Origin: Chlorokybus atmophyticus
Lineage: Eukaryota > Streptophyta > Chlorokybophyceae > Chlorokybales > Chlorokybaceae
Assembly: GCA_009103225.1 (NCBI GenBank)
Contig: RHPI01002161.1
Location: forward strand, 1-58,971
Direction: 5' to 3'
Length of the DNA stretch: 58,971 nt
Below the pieces are notes generated by a model that did no database searches, was not told the DNA's origin, and saw only the letters and a list, made by a program, of their open reading frames with translations. Positions within the stretch are counted from its first letter, which is position 1. Each line of letters begins with the position of its first letter. The position numbers and the translations under genes are program-made. This document shows positions 11,136 to 22,838 of this stretch, piece after piece.

Positions 11136-11881
11136 CGCAGTTGGTAGTCCGTTTAGCTGGTAGTGTACATAGCTACAAGGCTCTTGTGATTGAGTGTTGT
11201 GCATCTTAAACCAGCTCAGCCAATCGTCATTATGCTCATGCACATCAATACTTGCATCCTAATGATATACAACAGAACTGCATTCGAGTCACATAATCGA
11301 ACTACAAGCCTTGGCAGGTGACTGAGAGACACTGTACACATTTCAGGTACATGTACACAGCACAGGCACATAACAATGCTGGAAGTCAGTGACAGTCGCG
11401 TGTAGTCAAGCTATGCAAATACATATGACGACAGTTAGGCATTGGTCACCTTCAGTTGTTAAAGAATGCCTTATTTTGTCGATAATTACCTAGTTGGTGC
11501 TTGTGAATTAGGCTTAGTCGCCTGCGCTGGACTGGTGTGTAACCTGCAGGTGCCTGTCACATAGGCTGAGTTACCTAAGTAAAACTGATGTGTAACTTAC
11601 AGGTGCCCGTTGATTAGTTGTAGTCACCTGTTAAGGCCTGATGTGTAACTAACAGGTGCCTGTAAATTATATATACTAACCCTAACCCTAACCCTAAATT
11701 ATATAATGTCACCTGTTAAGGCTTGATATGTAACTATTAGGCGCCTGTTAGTTAGGCATAGTCAACTGTTAAAGACTAAATTGTAATAAAAAGGGCCTGA
11801 CAGTAACGAAAGTTACTATTAGGTCCCTGTATCAAGATTACAGGTGGCCTGAGCCACGACAGTCTAAATTAGTGTCCTCAG
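11136..11881. repeat. Degenerate minisatellite with interstitial telomeric insert
   Basis: From about 11440 to 11820 the sequence repeats a degenerate unit of about 60-70 bp built on TGATGTGTAACTNACAGGTGCC and TAGTCACCTGTTAAGG. Inside it, three CCCTAA repeats (about 11680-11697) are flanked by an exact 10-bp direct repeat, AAATTATATA, at 11664-11673 and 11696-11705. The stretch from 11136 to 11440 holds no coding signal that I can see. Confidence 0.7.
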
Positions 11882-12252
11882 GTGCACGGCCGTTGCCAAA
11901 ATTTGGTCGGCCGGCAGGGAAAACATATTGCGACGGTGGCAGGCTAACTGTCTGCCTGGCAGAGTGCAACAAAGCGGAAGACGAGGTAAGCATGTGTATG
12001 CTGATGGGCTAGTCCTCTGGCAGCACGCCACTCTTACAGCATAACCAAATGCAGGTGGTCACTCTCAAAGCGACCATCAAGCGCATGCGCGTGCACGGCG
12101 AGGTGCTGACATTCAAGCTGAAGGACGAAGTAGCCGATGTATTGTCAGCGAGTGAGGCAGAAGATGACTCCAATGTTGAAGCAGAAGACTTGTCGGAGGA
12201 GGAACAGGAGGAGGGGGTTGAGGAGTTCAGAGGCAAGCACCAATGCGCATGA
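11882..12252 (+). CDS. Two-exon acidic C-terminal gene fragment, function unknown
   Basis: Two phase-matched exons, 11882-11985 (donor GAG then GTAAGC) and 12055-12252 (acceptor ATGCAG), encode about 100 residues. The second exon begins VVTLKATIKRMRVHGEVLTF and ends in a strongly acidic tail, SEEEQEEGVEEF, before a TGA. No family is recognised. Upstream exons were not found; the minisatellite sits where they would be expected, so the gene may be truncated. An alternative is that it was once the 3' part of a longer transposon-associated gene. Confidence 0.4.
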
Positions 12253-13781
12253 GTACGACAGCTAGACTCAATGTTGTAGGTAGTTTCATGTGCAAGTCGG
12301 CTGCTCAGTTGCCAGTGGACATACTCTCACCACGACTGGGACATTGTATATATTGTGGGCTTATAGATGCAAGACCAAACAATCAGTCCAAGGTTTGTAC
12401 AAGCTGCATGGCATGTTAGTGTTGGCTTACGGCAAGAATTGCCAACTTTTGTCAAACGGCAAGGGTCACATATTAACAGCAGTGTAACGGCAAAGAAACT
12501 GACGGCTACTGCTGTCAGCTGTCCGTAACTACCGGCTAACGGCCGTCTGTGCACATCGACAAAAGGGTAACTGGTTGACAACTCTCGGCCGGTTAGTGCC
12601 ACTGACAACCATTTTCGGCCCGCGGCCGTTTGCGTCAGTCCAATCAAGCCAACGGCAAACCCAACAGTCCAAAAATAACATTTCAGGCAGCGGCAAGCAG
12701 GCTCAGGCAGGCTCAGGCACCAGTCAGTCCCTTAGTCCTTAGGCAGTCACTTAGTCCTTAGTCAGTCAGTCACTGTGTAAAATTTGCAACAAATAAATAA
12801 AGCGTGACGAGCGTGATGAACATGGCGTCACGGATTCAATGCATAACGTAATCATGTTGAGCGTGATGAACGTGATAGGTAGAGCGTGATGCGCAAGGCG
12901 TGGTGGGTAGGAGATGCTCGTTCGTAGCATAAATATTCTCTTGATGTTTAAAAGTACATAATATGCTCTTAAACACGCAGAGAATAACGTCGTTGGTAAT
13001 ATACTATAGCTCAAGATAAATGATGCTTTTAGCGAGGATAGATTGTATAATCTCAAACCGCAAATGCGGCGATTGAAGCTAACACGGTCGGTTGAATGTT
13101 ATAATTAAGTTATCAACAAGATTGTCAGCTTACTATTTATTAACATGTATAGAGCTGTTCGATTGAAAGCTTATAAAGTTCGCTGATGAGTTCGAGACCG
13201 TTTCTCCACGTCGTAGTGCTGCCTAACAATAACACTACAGTTCAACCCTTTCTTGATGTCCCACTCGCTGACATGGTCAGAAGTGCGTTTAACTCAAGCG
13301 CTATTTGATAAAACTGCACACAAGTCGTGACTGAAAACACCGAGAAAAAGTTGATTGATGAATGACAGCACGTCAAAGGTATGGGCAGGCAGGCGAAATT
13401 GGAGCAGGAGCAAGCTCGTAAATGTATTGTGAGCATAATGCCGAGTTGAAATGACCACGGCTCTATTGAAGGCTTCTGTCTCCACACAAGTAACTGAATA
13501 ACAAAGAGGAGTACACCCCTCTTTTGTGCAGATAGCAGTGGCCGTGACACGTACGGGTCGCCCTTCTTCGAGCTCAAGGGCAAGCGCACTGGGTCTCCTT
13601 CACGGCGTTGAGTGTGTGCCCGATTACAACCACACCACACACACAGCTCCCGTGCGTACATTTGTGTTGACGGGTTTGCATAACCACTGATGCTGTATGC
13701 AACACGTCAGGCCGAGGCAAGGAAAGGTTTGGGCGTTACGCGGTCTGCAACGCATGTTTGTGATATCTCAATGGGGATTCG
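12253..13781. other. Gene-free interval with short tandem repeats
   Basis: No convincing coding sequence. Positions 12687-12775 hold short direct repeats (CAGGCTCAGG, then CTTAGTCCTTAG and CAGTCAGT). Positions 12800-12905 repeat GAGCGTGATGAACGTGA-type words. The remainder is moderately AT-rich, and nothing else is recognised. Confidence 0.6.
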
Positions 13782-15035
13782 GTGTTTAATGGGCGCGCCT
13801 CTCGTCCGTTCATGGCGGAGAGAGGCATCCACTTGTATACGACAAAGGCCGAGAGCGGGCGCGTGTCCATCATCAAAATCGTTCCCCCTCCCGGCACCAC
13901 CAGCTTCAAGGGCAAGCGACAGCATGGACTGCGTGGTGGAGCAGATCCTCCTCCCGCAGTGCGTCAGCGACTACTACGCTCCCAACACCAACTTTGCCGC
14001 CGCTTATTCACGTCCTGGGTGGGAAGATTCTTGGCGCATGGCCCTCCGCTAGGCGCAGGTCAACAACCTCGGCATAGTGGTCACCGCGGGGACGCTCCTT
14101 CGCGTGCGGCCCGTCACGATCCGCGTCGACGGGTTCAACCATGCGCAGTTCACCATCACGTATGGTCTCAGCTACATGGCCATCACCCTTGCGGGCGTGA
14201 CGGGCTTCCGGGACGAAGCTCGAGGTCACCCCGGACGGCAGCGGCAACACGTGGAGCGTCATTGACCAAAGCGTGTGGGGGAAGGATTGGGGACTTCTGG
14301 CAGGCAGACTACAACGCGCCCTCGTCCACACTGGTGTGACATGGGAGATCACCTTCTCTGTGAACTTGGAGGCGGCCCGCGACACACGCGCCACGCGCAC
14401 CTACCGATTCCAGCTCGCGGGTCTGTCGCGGACCTCTTCGGCATGACCACCTGGAACGGCAACCCACTCCTCTGACCTACATTGGCGTACGTGGGCGGCC
14501 CGATCTCGGCCACGACGAAAGCGCGTGCAGTCCGCTTCGCCCCCGCCACACCCCGTCCTAACAGACGTCACCGTCGTTAGTGGCCCCCTCACCGTGACCG
14601 GCCTCGTCATCGGACAGGACGTGAGTGCGTGTGTGTGTGCGTTTGTCAGCATGTTCAGGCGCATGTGGACAGACTCTCTGTCCAAGTGAAAGACGGTCCC
14701 TCACTTGTGCCCATGTAGCAGACTTCAAGTAGTGGAGGAGTGTAGACGGTCAAGGTGGCGGCGGGGCAGTCCGTGGTGATATCCGCTCCGGTAATGTTCA
14801 CTTACAGAGGGGCCATACCATGCAACTTCACGGGTATCACCTGCTGCGATGCAAATCTTGCCCTGAAAAGACATCAACAACGCTTTCTGCTCACACTGCT
14901 GGCATTTTTGTTGTACAAACACGTGCAGGCTGGTCCAACATTGGCGCGCGAACGCAGACGATCAAGGTTGACGCAAGGTCAATCAACACGTTCATCGCGT
15001 ACTACACGATCGCCACCCCCAGCGGCAGCCAATAG
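13782..15035 (+). pseudogene. Decayed coding sequence, upstream part of a probable surface or secreted protein
   Basis: Coding-like segments occur in alternating frames. Recognisable stretches include GIHLYTTKAESGRVSIIKIV (13830-13890), CVSDYYAPNTNFAAAYSRPG, VRPVTIRVDGFNHAQFTITY (14107-14166), TPDGSGNTWSVIDQSVWGKD and RTQTIKVDARSINTFIAYYT. Frame changes occur near 14213, in the G run near 14295 and at a TGTG doublet near 14336, and there is an in-frame TAG at 14050-14052. Plausible introns run from about 14620 and from about 14791. I do not recognise a named domain here; the composition suggests beta-rich extracellular modules. It lies in line with the lectin-like domain at 15106-15898 and is probably the same gene. 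Sequencing indels could mimic decay. Confidence 0.4.
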
Positions 15036-15105
15036 GGTTAGCACACGCGCTGGAACGTTTCCTCCTCATGATTCTTACTCTCTACTATTGTACATAACAA
15101 TCCAA

Positions 15106-15898
15106 TATGCGGGCGTGTAGGGGCATTGCCATTGAACCTTTCGGTGGCGGACGTTGGTGTTGCGACGTACCCCAACATGCTGCCCAGTGGTGCGTTTGTG
15201 GACTAGAGGACGAACTTCTTCTTTATGGCGGGCGGCATGGGCGTCTCCGGCACGGTGGATCAGCACGCGTTTGTCTACAAGAACGTGAGTGCGCATGCGC
15301 ATGCAGTGTATGCTGTGCACGCGTAACGCTGTTGCGAGTGAGTGGGACTGAACAGTGACGTGATGTGTTGTGTGGCAGTTGCGGGACGTGACTGGGTTTG
15401 AGGCGGTGGTGAAGGTGTCCGCGGTGCAGTACAGCATATACAGCGCGCAGTTTGGTCTTGCGGTGAGGCAGTCTCTGTCTCCGCGCTCGGCCATCACGCA
15501 CTGGGTCATCACACCCAAACGCTACCTCACATACCAGTACCGCACAGCCTATGCAGAGCGTGCCAACATCAACTACATCACCAACAGTATGTCACTGTCG
15601 TTGTTGCTGTTGTTGCAATTGTTGATGTTGCTGTTATCAAGTGTCATCACCAGTGTCGTGTTGCAGATGATACGGCTGTGCCCAACTGGCCGGTATGGTT
15701 GAAGATGATTCACTCCAACAGCGAGGGTGTACAGCTTCAGATTAGCTGGGACGGGTCCAGCTGGCGCACGGTGCGCAGCAGTCCCGTGCCGTTTCAGCTC
15801 ACGGGCACCGTGTTCGTCGGGGTCTTCGGCTCCGTGGGCACGCCACAGAGGATGACCATGCTCAGCGCCAGCGACCTCTCCATCCAAGCGTACTCGTG
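15106..15898 (+). pseudogene. Concanavalin-A-like (DUF1349-like) domain, probably 3' end of the same gene
   Basis: Three coding pieces, up to 15282, 15379-15589 and about 15667-15898, read as one beta-sandwich domain of the DUF1349/ConA-like type, common on secreted bacterial carbohydrate-active proteins. Landmarks are VADVGVATYP, VSGTVDQHAFVYKN, FGLAVRQSLSPRS, WPVWLKMIHSNSEGVQLQIS and DGSSWRTV, in the family order. The first piece carries an in-frame TAG at about 15205-15210 (VD-stop-RTNFFF), so this copy is probably non-functional unless it is a sequence error. The stop after QAYS at 15898 fits a normal C-terminus. Carbohydrate binding is a family-level expectation only. Confidence 0.55.
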
Positions 15899-16362
15899 AG
15901 GGTGAACAGAGAGCTGGCACGCATGACAATGCAGGTGTTGGAAACCAACCAACCGACCATAGAGAGAGGGCCTCGAGGGCAATTGAGACACACACATACA
16001 CGCTCACACACGCGCGCCAAGAGTGGTATCAGAAGGAATGGTGGATGTATCGCTCATGAACCCTCCCTCCCCTCTACCCTTCATTCTTTGTAGCTAGTAA
16101 GTTGTGGGTTCCCCATTCAACAGATTAGACATGACACGTTTGTACACTCTCACAATTGTCAGCGATTGATACTATGGTCACTGCCTCACCCAGGAGGCCC
16201 TGTCACTCCACACATCGTCCTGGCAACAGGTGTATCCACTGTATGCATGCAATTGGCTCATAGCAGGACCCAATGCTGCTGTTGCATTACACATCTGTAT
16301 AGCCCAAGACGCATGCCCACAGTCATCCAACCCCCTTTAATAGCGCCGTCCAAGCCTGTTAG

Positions 16363-16420
16363 GGTATGGGAAACAACGCCGTTGTTTCCCATACCTGCGT
16401 TTGATACGGTATCAAACGCA
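16363..16420. repeat. Two back-to-back perfect hairpins
   Basis: Positions 16363-16395 have 16-bp perfect arms (GGTATGGGAAACAACG and its complement) around a single C. Immediately following, 16396-16420 have 12-bp perfect arms (TGCGTTTGATAC and its complement) around a single G. No flanking gene explains them. Confidence 0.85.
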
Positions 16421-16974
16421 CCACACGGGAGCGACTGCAGAGTGATGGTGTAGTGTGGTAGTTGCAGGCATCAGTGTCTCCATCAGCGAGTTAGTGTGCG
16501 CACCTGTTGAGGTAGAACGTGTGAAGGTGAGCTCCCGCTTGACCCGCTGAGGTTTGTTGATGCGGCATGCGTTTTATAGAGGACTGTGATGTTGCTATGT
16601 CGGAAGGCATGTGTCATTTTTGCTGAAAATCTGGTAAATGCCTTATCAGTGATGTGGTGTATGGCCAACAGAGATGAGGCAGGTACTTAGTGCAGGCATA
16701 AGGATGCACGCCTTAGGTTGCCTGCAGTCTTTATCGTGATCAAAAATGATGTTGAGTATCAACCAAGCACAGACGATCATGACTAAATGCATGCAATCAC
16801 GCACCAGCAGCATGCTCCGCACGTTTGTGTACCATGGCATGCATACACAGTGAGCCGTAAGTACAAGGCAGGTCATTTACCATAGTGCAAGGTAGACAAG
16901 ATGATTCTCATATGTCTCCAGTGGAATTGTCACATTGATGAGTGGCATACACAATTAGTGGATGCGGCTGATTG

Positions 16975-16976
<2 letters not shown>

Positions 16977-17068
<92 letters not shown>

Positions 17069-17087
17069 CACACACACGCGCACACAC
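16977..17087. repeat. CA / CACG microsatellite
   Basis: An uninterrupted dinucleotide CA tract runs to about 17030, followed by a tetranucleotide CGCA tract and a mixed CA tail. The long reading frames of Thr/His or Ala/Arg through it are composition artefacts. Confidence 0.95.
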
Positions 17088-17090
17088 ACA

Positions 17091-17823
17091 ATCCTCACAT
17101 GGTGACGCCTCCCCAGTTGCGCAATGCCGTCACAGCACGGCGGGCATGAAGGCCATCACGGTGACGGTGCAGCAGCTGGGCGTCACCATCACGCGGCAGT
17201 ACCCGCCCTTCAACATGGCCGCTTTTAGACCCGTCTGCCCACCATCGTAAGTGAAACAAGCCAGAACAGCGGCGCGTCCGCTGTGTGCTGTGTCACCTGT
17301 GCCTGTCTGCTTACCAATGTTGTGTGTGCTCTTTCTCTCTGCCTCTCTCTCCCTCAGTGCAGGCAGGGTCCTTGGGCACCAGTCGTATGCATCGAGCGTA
17401 TGGGGTGGGGGCAACTACGCGTGCAACTACCCGCCGGGCCTCAAACCCTCAACCACATTGGCCAGCGCATTCGCAAGCCGAGCGCCGGAGGACGCGAGTC
17501 GTACAGCGCTACTACCAGGGTCTCAGAACGCAGCCTAGCAATCTCATGGACTCTCTGGCCGAAGAGGCTGCGGCTGCGCTGCTCAACGCCAGTCGTTACT
17601 ACTTTTCTCTGTGCCCTCCGCGAGTTAAGCTCACCTTCCGCCACGCGCTGTGTCACGTGCCAAACTCAGCTGAGGGTAAGTGTCCACTCTGTTATAGATG
17701 CAAGCAATTTCATGTGATGTGTGTTCTGATGCACAATCTGTCGGCAGTGGTGGCCGCACGCAGCCTATTCCTTAAGGGAAACACGCGAGACTCCTGCCCT
17801 TTCCATCCATGTCGGCGCTGAAC
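17091..17823 (+). other. Coding-like fragments, unassigned
   Basis: Short GC-richer stretches look like exon remnants. One is KAITVTVQQLGVTITRQYPP at about 17146-17206, followed by a GTAAGTG donor near 17249. Another at about 17370-17680 contains SLAEEAAAALLNASRYYFSL and FRHALCHVPNSAEG before a GTAAGT at 17674. The frames do not connect cleanly, and the second block shifts frame near 17480. No family is recognised. It may be a further piece of the decayed gene to the left or an unrelated pseudogene. Confidence 0.3.
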
Positions 17824-20800
17824 ATTACGAGAAGCGGCGTTGCCTGGCACCACGTGATAGCAGCTCTTGTGAACTCGATTTGCTTGGCAAGCAATACTAA
17901 CGATAAAACCACCTGCCTCGCGTACCAAGGTTTGAAGAATATTGACAAAGGTGTTATGTGCTTCAGAGCTGGACAAGGGCATTCTTAGGATGTGTACATA
18001 TCCATTCAGAAGGTAGTGCACGCGTGAGCTATCAGCTCTGAACTGTGATGTTTAATGCTGGAAGGCTCCATGGCTTGCAAAGTATCATATGCGTAATCAA
18101 TGTGTAGCCGCATCAGCAACTGTCTCTCTGATCGGCTGCCGCGAGTCGCATCCTCTCACCTGTTCCTCCCCTCGCTGTGGTTCTGTGCTCACCGCTGTGG
18201 TAGAGCTCAACAGAGGCATGCAAGCTCTACAAAGGAGGGAATATCAGCCGTGCATGGCTGTCTGTGGCTGGGTATGCGACGACTCTTGTTTCCAACAGCA
18301 CTCCATGCCATAAGCACTTTGCCCATGGTTGTAGTGAGGCGATGCAGCTGCTGTGATCAGCAGAGTTAGCTTAGTGTCAGCTACCTACTAGTGATAAACG
18401 TGATGGTCCTGCTTCTGCCGCCGTGGCAATGGTTGACGTTATGGTCAGCAGTTCAGCATCATGAAGTCTCACCACGTGCTTCGTCAGCACTGGTGTACAC
18501 CAGGCAGGGTGCAGCAACATCTGTATACATGTCAGCCAGATGCCCCTTATGCGCCGGCCAATGCATCAATGTGTACCAGCACAGATGGGCAACACACACG
18601 GTAGTACTGGACACTGGACAACTGTATGTGCAAGGCAGCGTGCTGCAACATGAGCTATGTAGAGTTGGGTGTCAGAGTTGCTGTATGCACACAATGCTAC
18701 CGTGTGTGACCAGCACAAGCTTATGATACAAGTACACACAGCATGGTGTACCAAACGATGGTGCAATGGCTTCAACCACAAGCATATGCTCGCATATGCT
18801 GTGCATCCAGTTGATGCCAAATCTGATCTGCGGCTAGCAAGGGCGCGGCAGCATGGTAACGTCCAACATCAGAGTCTTCGCTTGCTATTGCTACCAACTT
18901 TGCTCAATGGAGCTGGTCACGACAACCTTTTTGGCCCCATCGTTGATGGCAGTCACCATGCGCTCACTTTGCAGCTGCTGAGAGACGCTCATGCGCGCAA
19001 CAGTAGATGACCTGCCAGCACCTGTGGATGCGCATGTTTGCGTAGGTGTACGCATGTGTGGGTTTGCCTTCGTGTGTGTGTGCGGGTGGGATCATGCGTG
19101 CAGGCTTGTGTGTCTGTGTTGGTGCTTACCTGCTTACCGACAAAATTGTGCGCATGGCATGAATCATTGCGAACGTGAACAAGCGCTTCTGAAAGCTCCT
19201 AGCAGTCTTCACCCTTTTGTGCCATGGGAAACATGCATGACTCACTTGCAACACGGAGTGCCAGGTCATAGGTTGGACAGGCCCACTGCCTCGCAATGAT
19301 CAGTAGCACCCTTCGCTGCTTATTGTTGTTGCTAGCACATGGTGCAATTACAACCATTTTTGTCACGTAGTATGTCGCTGCAGTGCACACGATCTTATAA
19401 ATGCAGCCAATCAACATACCATGGCTGTCTTGGCTTCCCAATGCAAGGTGCCGCTCCAGCTTGGATACAACAGCAAGCCCCAGCCTTGTCTCTGCCAATG
19501 GACGCTCTCAAGCGCCCCACATGCCTTTGTCGACGCTGCAGCAGGCAAGAACATGAGTAGTCAGATGCATAAATAGCAAAACAGAGAGGTGTGTAGCATG
19601 ATAGCATATACACACCGTCAATGGATATATGACACAAACATCATTGTAGTACAGAATCTAATATACCTGTACAACAAAAGTATAATGTACCATGGCTGCT
19701 CTGTTGGTTTGTGGCTTGAATATGAACAAACACGTCGTCACGCGCAACTCCAAGCGCATAATGCGTGCAAGTAGTAGCACGCCCGGCGTTTTCGACATCT
19801 GTGTTGTGCTTCAGGTTTGCGCTCTCTAACCCCACAGAGCAGGTTCTGTCGCATAGGTTTACGTTCCAAGCATGCAGAACAGGATGGTACCACCGTGCAC
19901 TGTATCAGTACATGCAGCCATTGAGGCGAAATAACCATGTGCTATGCTGACACCCTTGTCGGTGAAAACTGAAGCACACATCTGCCGTGGGTCTGTCATG
20001 CTTGACAGCCTGAGAAGCCCAGTCTCACATGCAGCAATCCACATCATGAGGAGGGCCTAAACGGATCGCATCACTGTTTCTTTTCCCATACAGTCGACAT
20101 GAAATGACACTTACCCACCTGCGCAGAAGCAAAGACCAACCGATGCATGCGACACACCAGAGAGTGTGCGTTCCGTCTCTGTCTTTTCAGCAACGCATAA
20201 GCAGCAACGCAGTAAGAGCTCGGAATAAGGTTTGCAGCGCGAGCGATCTCTACACGACAACACACGCAAACACGCTGTACAGCGCAGCAACAGCAGACGC
20301 CTCCAAACCCTCGGCCTGCCCCGCGCGCCCCTACTCCGCACACCTACACCCTCGCCGCCTTCAAGACGTAGTCTGCAGATTGATGTGTACTAACGATTGC
20401 TGCCGGCATTAGCCCACACGCACGTACACGACCCCTGATTTTTATCAACGATGGTACCAAGGCAAAGACAACACCTGAGCTACCACCAGACCAATCAGTC
20501 CGTTGTATACATAAATCATGCTGCCAGCTTCGCGGTGGACTCCAACGCAGTACACCATGGTGTCGTAGTACGTATTTGTAAGTAAAGTAAGCACTTGTGT
20601 CCGTGTCAATCTGACCGCTATTGTGTACATGATATGTGAAATGCTGTATGCATGTGGAATTGATGGGCAATGCAATGGAGGGTTGGGCCATGCATGACAC
20701 ATGCAACCAAGACAATCACAAAAACTTAGTCATTAACAACACCACCAGTGTGTGTACATGTGTGCCAAGAACGGCACAAGCAAAGTAAATACACTATCCG

Positions 20801-20892
20801 CATTAGTTAATACGGGGTGACCAATGAAACTGCCTAGCATGAAGAAGTTGGTATCGGTGACGCACATGCGAGTTGCAAGCATTGGAGTGCTG
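17824..20892. other. Gene-free interval
   Basis: About 3 kb without a coding block that I can support on either strand. There is a GT-rich stretch near 19030-19130. No RNA gene or mobile element is recognised. Confidence 0.55.
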
Positions 20893-22838
20893 CTAACATG
20901 ACTTGTCCGGGCCGCCACCGCCGCCAAGTACATTGAGCAGTAGCTCAAAGTGACGACTCCAGTTGCCATCTGATAGGTTGGAGATGTCTGACATGATCTG
21001 CTGCAGAAACAGCAAGCATTGCATGAGCATCACAGCCATCTATGTAGATCGTTGTCATTACGCAAGCTCAACAAGACTCATTGCAGCGGGAACCATTTTT
21101 CTTACCTCTTGCAATGGGCCCTCCCCACCGCAACGCACGCATGCGCGCTGCTGAGCCAGTGCACTTGGCACACTATGTGGAACTTACAACTTGCCATGGG
21201 ACCAACAATGAATGCTGACGACTTAATCAAGTCTGGGGTTAGAGTTAGGGTTAGGGTTAGGGTCCTGCATGCAACAGCCACAATGCGCCAATGGCATGAT
21301 AACGCAACCCACTTGGTTGTTGTTAAAGAAACAACAACTGCAGTCGAATGCATACCTGGGCAGTTGGCTCCTCAGTAATGCCACGAGGTTCAACCTCTGT
21401 CACCGTCGCTAATGGTTGGGGGATGTGCGCATGGTGGCTGGTTGCACCTGTGCTGAACTCTATGACCACATCCAAACTGCCACCCAACAAAGACCGTCTA
21501 GCAGTAGTAGATGTGAGAAGGACACAACCTACGCACTTGTCTTGCATCAACGCGCTCAGCGCCATCGACCCCTGATACCTGTGCATTGCGCAGCTCAGTT
21601 ACAGGTCACTGTTGGGACGCTTGCATGGCAGCCATGCAGACACGCACAGCAGAGCCAGCCTGTGTGCTCACCTGCACGCCGTGCCATCAGGCAGCGTGAC
21701 GACCAGCCGAGCCACGAGGTGGCTGCGCGTCCACGCCTGCCGTATGTGGTGATCAGACCACAGCACGGCCATCTCAAACTGCTCATTGTACTGGATGGTC
21801 AAGTCATGGCCAACTCGCTGACGAGGCAGCGACAGCGAATGCTCCGGGCAGAAGCTTCTCGTGCCGGAAGAAGCCTTTGGAGCGATGGGCAACTTGATTG
21901 CTAAGGCGCAATCGGCGTCTTGAAGCTTCGGATCTGTAAGCAGCAGCTTGCCAATGCAAATGCTTGCTATTCTCTCCTCGTGCATTGCACCTGAAGGCAT
22001 GCAACCCTCGTCCACTGCTCTGCTGCTGGTTTCTGCACAAGCAAGCTGATTGACACAATCCAGCACGTGTTTGTGGTAAAGGTCACACATGTTGTGGCCA
22101 ACCATGTGAGGCTTCTGTTGTTCGAGTGCGTGGTGTTGGTGAGAACGCACGAGACGTGCCACGGTGTACGACCTCATCCGACTCAAAGAACAGCTCCTCA
22201 AGAAGTGCATCTTCCGCGTATGCACGGGGATCGTCGTCCCCGTCGTCCAAGAAGCCGTCAACTTCTAGTGAGTAATCGCCCCTTTCAGAGCTTGAGTACA
22301 GACCATGAGGCAAGATGGCATCATCCAGTTCACCATCATCGTCATCTGACAGCCTGCCTCACAAACCATACCATCAGGCACAGGCACAGTTAACCTAACA
22401 ACAGGAGAACCAGTCACCTCCACTCACGCACCTGAACGCGGCCTCCAGCAGTGTCTCATCCTGGTGGCGTAAGGGCTGTGCACCGCCGTTACTCAGCCCA
22501 GGAGTGATGTCCTCCATCTCAGCCTGACTGGTCATTGCCTTTGCCATTGCTTCCCGAAGACGGATGCCACGGGCAATCAGGTCGGACAGCAGCTGGTCGT
22601 AACGGCTGACATTGTGACCAGCTTCATCTGAGCAGCCGATCACTTCCGTGCGCAGCGTGTGTGCAGGCCGATCACGCACCTCTGCTGCTTCAGGGTTGTT
22701 TGCTCGTTCAGGGGCTTGCGTCGCACGCTGACTAACATCTGATCGGCCTGCAGGGTCGTTGCGAAGCATGTTTTCAATTTCGACAAATGATAGCTTGTGG
22801 TTAGCGATTGCCTCCGCCATTGCGAATGAAGCCTCCAT
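20893..22838 (-). CDS. Uncharacterised seven-exon protein
   Basis: Exons 22838-22432, 22353-22173, 22114-21672, 21578-21356, 21214-21188, 21150-21106 and 21000-20893 join in phase throughout and encode 477 residues. The ATG at 22838 is preferred over an upstream TTG. Exon 1 gives a helical, charged N-terminus (MEASFAMAEAIANHKLSFVE). Exon 2 is very acidic (SDDDDGELDD, DGFLDDGDDD). Exons 3-4 form a Cys/His-containing globular region (HMVGHNMCDLYHKHVLDCV, FEMAVLWSDHHIRQAW). A mini-exon of 9 codons and an exon with CVRCGGEGP follow. The C-terminus is NWSRHFELLLNVLGGGGG. The donor at 22172 is GTCGTA, weaker than the others. No domain family is recognised; a nuclear or transposon-derived role is only a guess from the acidic and CxxC features. 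Confidence 0.6.
21236..21262. repeat. Interstitial telomeric repeats in an intron
   Basis: Three intact TTAGGG units preceded by a variant TTAGAG unit lie in the intron between exons 4 and 5 of the flanking minus-strand gene. The gene's splice sites on either side are intact. Confidence 0.8.

Larger units (their letters stand above)
15899..17090. other. Gene-free interval with hairpins and a microsatellite
   Basis: No coding signal. It contains two adjacent perfect hairpins (16363-16420) and a CA/CACG microsatellite (16977-17087), listed separately. Confidence 0.6.

Noticed and set aside
13242-13661. Minus-strand open frame of about 139 codons.
   Set aside because: It has no family resemblance, no splice context and ordinary composition for non-coding DNA.
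16972-17149. Long open frames of Thr-His or Ala-Arg repeats.
   Set aside because: They are translations of a CA/CGCA microsatellite with no flanking coding signal.
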